From Acidovorax sp. (GTDB taxonomy: Bacteria; Pseudomonadota; Gammaproteobacteria; Burkholderiales; Burkholderiaceae_C), in contig JAITLO010000032.1 of assembly GCA_031277855.1 (NCBI GenBank), positions 124,001 to 188,000 of the forward strand: a stretch of 64,000 nt of DNA. Direction: 5' to 3'. Under the pieces are notes generated by a model. That model worked only from the letters and a program-made list of their open reading frames with translations. It was not told the origin of the DNA and made no database searches. Made by a program: the position numbers and the translations under genes. This document shows, piece by piece, positions 61,907 through 64,000 of the stretch. Position 1 is the first letter of the stretch, and every line of letters begins with the position of its first letter.

Positions 61907-63103
61907 ATGTCCGCTCACATCGAGGCAACCTCGCCCCACGTCATGTCCACCTATGGCCGCGTGCCCATCGCGCTGGAACGAGGCCAAGGCTGCCGCGTGT
62001 GGGATGTGAACGGCAAGGAATACCTGGACGGCCTGGGCGGCATCGCCGTCAACACCCTGGGCCACAACCACCCCAAGCTGGTGCCCGCGCTGCAAGACCA
62101 GCTCACCAAGCTCATCCACACCAGCAACTACTACCACGTGCCCGGCCAGGAAGCGCTGGCCCAGATGCTGACCGAACGCGCCAAGATGACGAATGTCTTC
62201 TTCTGCAGCACCGGCCTGGAAGCCAACGAAGCAGCCATCAAGATTGCCCGCAAGTACGGCGTGGACAAGGGCATTGCCAACCCCGTGATCGTGGTCTACG
62301 ACCATGCTTTCCACGGCCGCTCCATGGCCACCATGGCCGCCACCAGCAACCCCAAGGTGCGCAACGGCTTTGGCCCGCTGCTGGAGGGATTCATCCGCGT
62401 GGCCCCCAACGACATCGAAGCGCTCAAGGCCGCCACGGCCGGCAACCCCAACATCGTCGCCGTGATGATGGAGCCCATCCAGGGTGAAGGTGGCCTGCAC
62501 CCCATGCGCGCCGATTACCTCAAGGAAGTGCGTGCCCTGTGCGACGCCAATGAATGGCTGATGGTGCTGGACGAGGTGCAGACCGGCATAGGCCGCACCG
62601 GCAAATGGTTTGCCCACCAGTGGGCAGGCATCGTGCCGGACGTGATGACCCTGGCCAAGGGCCTGGGCTCGGGCGTGCCCGTGGGCGCCATCGTGGCCCA
62701 TGGCAAGGCGGCCAATGTGCTGCAGCCGGGCAACCACGGCTCCACCTTTGGCGGCAACCCGCTGGCCATGCGTGCCGGTGTGGAAACCCTGAAGATCATG
62801 GAAGAAGACAAGCTGCTGGAGCACACGGTGACCGTGGGCGCCCACCTCAAGGCCAAGCTGCAGTCCGAGCTGGGCAGCATCCCCGGCGTGATCGATGTGC
62901 GCGGCCAGGGCCTGATCATCGGCGTGGAGCTGTCCAAGCCCTGCGGCCAGCTGATTGGCCAGGCCGCCGACGCCGGCCTGCTGATCAGCGTCACCTCGGA
63001 CACCGTGATCCGCATCGTGCCGCCGCTGATTCTGAGCACCGCCGAAGCCGATGAAATCGTTGCCCGCCTCAAACCCCTGGTTCAGGCCGTGCTGGCCGCC
63101 TGA
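61907..63103 (+). CDS. argD: Acetylornithine aminotransferase
   Basis: 398 residues with CAGGAGAG upstream of the ATG. Class III aminotransferase of the ArgD type: VMSTYGRVPIALERGQGCRV, NYYHVPGQEALAQMLTERAK, FFCSTGLEANEAAIKIARKY, VLDEVQTGIGRTGKWFAHQW and the PLP lysine in MTLAKGLGSGVPVGAIV. The enzyme makes N-acetylornithine from the semialdehyde with glutamate in arginine synthesis, and often acts as succinyldiaminopimelate aminotransferase in lysine synthesis. argF follows 20 nt later, forming an operon. Confidence 0.95.
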   Translation: MSAHIEATSPHVMSTYGRVPIALERGQGCRVWDVNGKEYLDGLGGIAVNTLGHNHPKLVPALQDQLTKLIHTSNYYHVPGQEALAQMLTERAKMTNVFFCSTGLEANEAAIKIARKYGVDKGIANPVIVVYDHAFHGRSMATMAATSNPKVRNGFGPLLEGFIRVAPNDIEALKAATAGNPNIVAVMMEPIQGEGGLHPMRADYLKEVRALCDANEWLMVLDEVQTGIGRTGKWFAHQWAGIVPDVMTLAKGLGSGVPVGAIVAHGKAANVLQPGNHGSTFGGNPLAMRAGVETLKIMEEDKLLEHTVTVGAHLKAKLQSELGSIPGVIDVRGQGLIIGVELSKPCGQLIGQAADAGLLISVTSDTVIRIVPPLILSTAEADEIVARLKPLVQAVLAA

Positions 63104-63123
63104 ATTCCGTGGAAAATGACTGT

Positions 63124-64000
63124 ATGAAGCATTACCTGCAATTCAGCGACTTCAGCGCCGACGAGTACGACTACCTGCTGGCCCGCGCGGCCTTGATCAA
63201 GAAAAAGTTCAAGGGCTACGAAAAGCACCACAGCCTGACCGACCGGACCATGGCCATGATCTTCGAGAAGGCCAGCACGCGCACGCGTGTCAGCTTTGAA
63301 GCCGGCATGTACCAACTGGGTGGCTCGGTGGTGCATCTGACCACGGGCGACAGCCAGTTGGGCCGCGCCGAGCCTATCGAGGACAGCGCCCGCGTCATCA
63401 GCCGCATGACCGACCTGGTGATGATCCGCACCTTCGGCCAGGACAAGATCGAGCGCTTTGCAGCCCACTCGCGCGTGCCCGTCATCAACGGCCTGACCAA
63501 CGAATTCCACCCCTGCCAGATCCTGGCCGACATCTTCACCTTCATCGAGCACCGCGGCTCCATCAAGGGCAAGGTGGTGGCCTGGGTGGGCGACGGCAAC
63601 AACATGGCCAACACCTGGCTGCAGGCAGCCGATCTGCTGGGCTTCAAGGTCCATGTCAGCACCCCCGGCGGCTACGAGGTGGACGAGCAGCTGGCCTTCA
63701 ACGGCAAGCCCGTGCATGCGGACTGCTATCAGGTGTTCAAAGACCCGCTCGAAGCCTGCAAGGGCGCCGACCTGGTGACCACCGATGTCTGGACCAGCAT
63801 GGGCTACGAGGCTGAGAACGAAGCCCGTCGCAAAGCCTTTGCCGACTGGTGCGTGGACGCCGAAATGATGGCCGCCGCCAAGGCCGATGCCCTGTTCATG
63901 CACTGCCTGCCTGCCCACCGCGGCGAGGAAGTGGAGGCCGACGTCATCGACGGTCCCCAATCCGTGGTCTGGGACGAGGCAGAAAACCGCATGCACGTGC
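63124..64000 (+). CDS. argF: Ornithine carbamoyltransferase, partial (C-terminus outside window)
   Basis: About 292 residues from the ATG at 63124 to the edge. Carbamoyl-phosphate site MIFEKASTRTRVSFEAGMYQ, the HPCQ motif (FHPCQILADIFTF), ornithine-binding DVWTSMGYE and MHCLPAHRGEEV are present. The enzyme makes citrulline from ornithine and carbamoyl phosphate. It starts 20 nt after argD, so both belong to one operon. The full protein should be just over 300 residues, so only a few are missing. Confidence 0.97.
   Translation, partial: MKHYLQFSDFSADEYDYLLARAALIKKKFKGYEKHHSLTDRTMAMIFEKASTRTRVSFEAGMYQLGGSVVHLTTGDSQLGRAEPIEDSARVISRMTDLVMIRTFGQDKIERFAAHSRVPVINGLTNEFHPCQILADIFTFIEHRGSIKGKVVAWVGDGNNMANTWLQAADLLGFKVHVSTPGGYEVDEQLAFNGKPVHADCYQVFKDPLEACKGADLVTTDVWTSMGYEAENEARRKAFADWCVDAEMMAAAKADALFMHCLPAHRGEEVEADVIDGPQSVVWDEAENRMHV

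Overview
The window looks like a chromosomal segment of a betaproteobacterium of the order Burkholderiales, most probably Comamonadaceae (Comamonas/Delftia/Acidovorax type). The evidence is the high GC content, three orphan Bug/TctC binding proteins, many LysR regulators, the block hda - HAD phosphatase - pcnB - folK divergent from purM, the DUF3579 gene beside argD-argF, and short palindromic intergenic repeats. I see no prophage, insertion sequence, CRISPR array, rRNA or tRNA. Species-level assignment is not possible by eye.

Layout. 1-2112: a BtuB-like TonB receptor cut by the window edge, with a cobalamin riboswitch in its leader. 2253-4403: a chemoreceptor and bacteriohemerythrin bicistron. 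4657-8103: a small lipoprotein, the proline symporter PutP and an LrgA/LrgB pair. 8349-10342: an EamA exporter divergent from a LysR regulator, followed by a gene-free stretch with two 57-nt direct repeats that carry DnaA-box-like palindromes. 10711-15882: a glutarate module (LysR regulator, glutaryl-CoA dehydrogenase, class III CoA-transferase, Bug protein). 16036-21091: a siderophore module (PchR-like AraC regulator, Fur-box-like site, TonB receptor, exported Fes-like esterase). 21213-28750: LysR/MFS, SotB/MarR-GNAT and oxidoreductase/LysR divergent pairs, plus an exported hydrolase. 28972-31726: maleate isomerase, Bug protein and a divergent LysR regulator. 31808-42209: an anion permease, a small P-loop kinase, PPK2, an orphan branched-chain amino-acid-type binding protein, an epimerase-like protein, a ferredoxin-NAD reductase, another Bug protein and an ArnT-like glycosyltransferase. 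42441-51669: housekeeping genes (folK, pcnB, HAD phosphatase, hda, purM, AI-2E family permease, SirB1-like, murJ, rpsT). 51940-55212: membrane-anchored malate:quinone oxidoreductase and a MATE exporter. 55234-61325: a GABA/5-aminovalerate operon (transaminase, permease, semialdehyde dehydrogenase) with a divergent MocR-type regulator. 61322-64000: DUF3579, argD and the start of argF.

How the genes fit together. The transaminase and dehydrogenase at 55-60 kb could turn 5-aminovalerate into glutarate, and the module at 11-16 kb would take glutarate to crotonyl-CoA, so the two loci may form one lysine-derived catabolic route. The siderophore module has receptor, regulator and esterase but no biosynthesis genes, which suggests use of catecholate siderophores made by others. 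The most unusual non-coding material is the DnaA-box repeat region at 10343-10710 and at least three families of dispersed palindromic elements that sit at gene ends; one copy abuts the predicted rpsT promoter.
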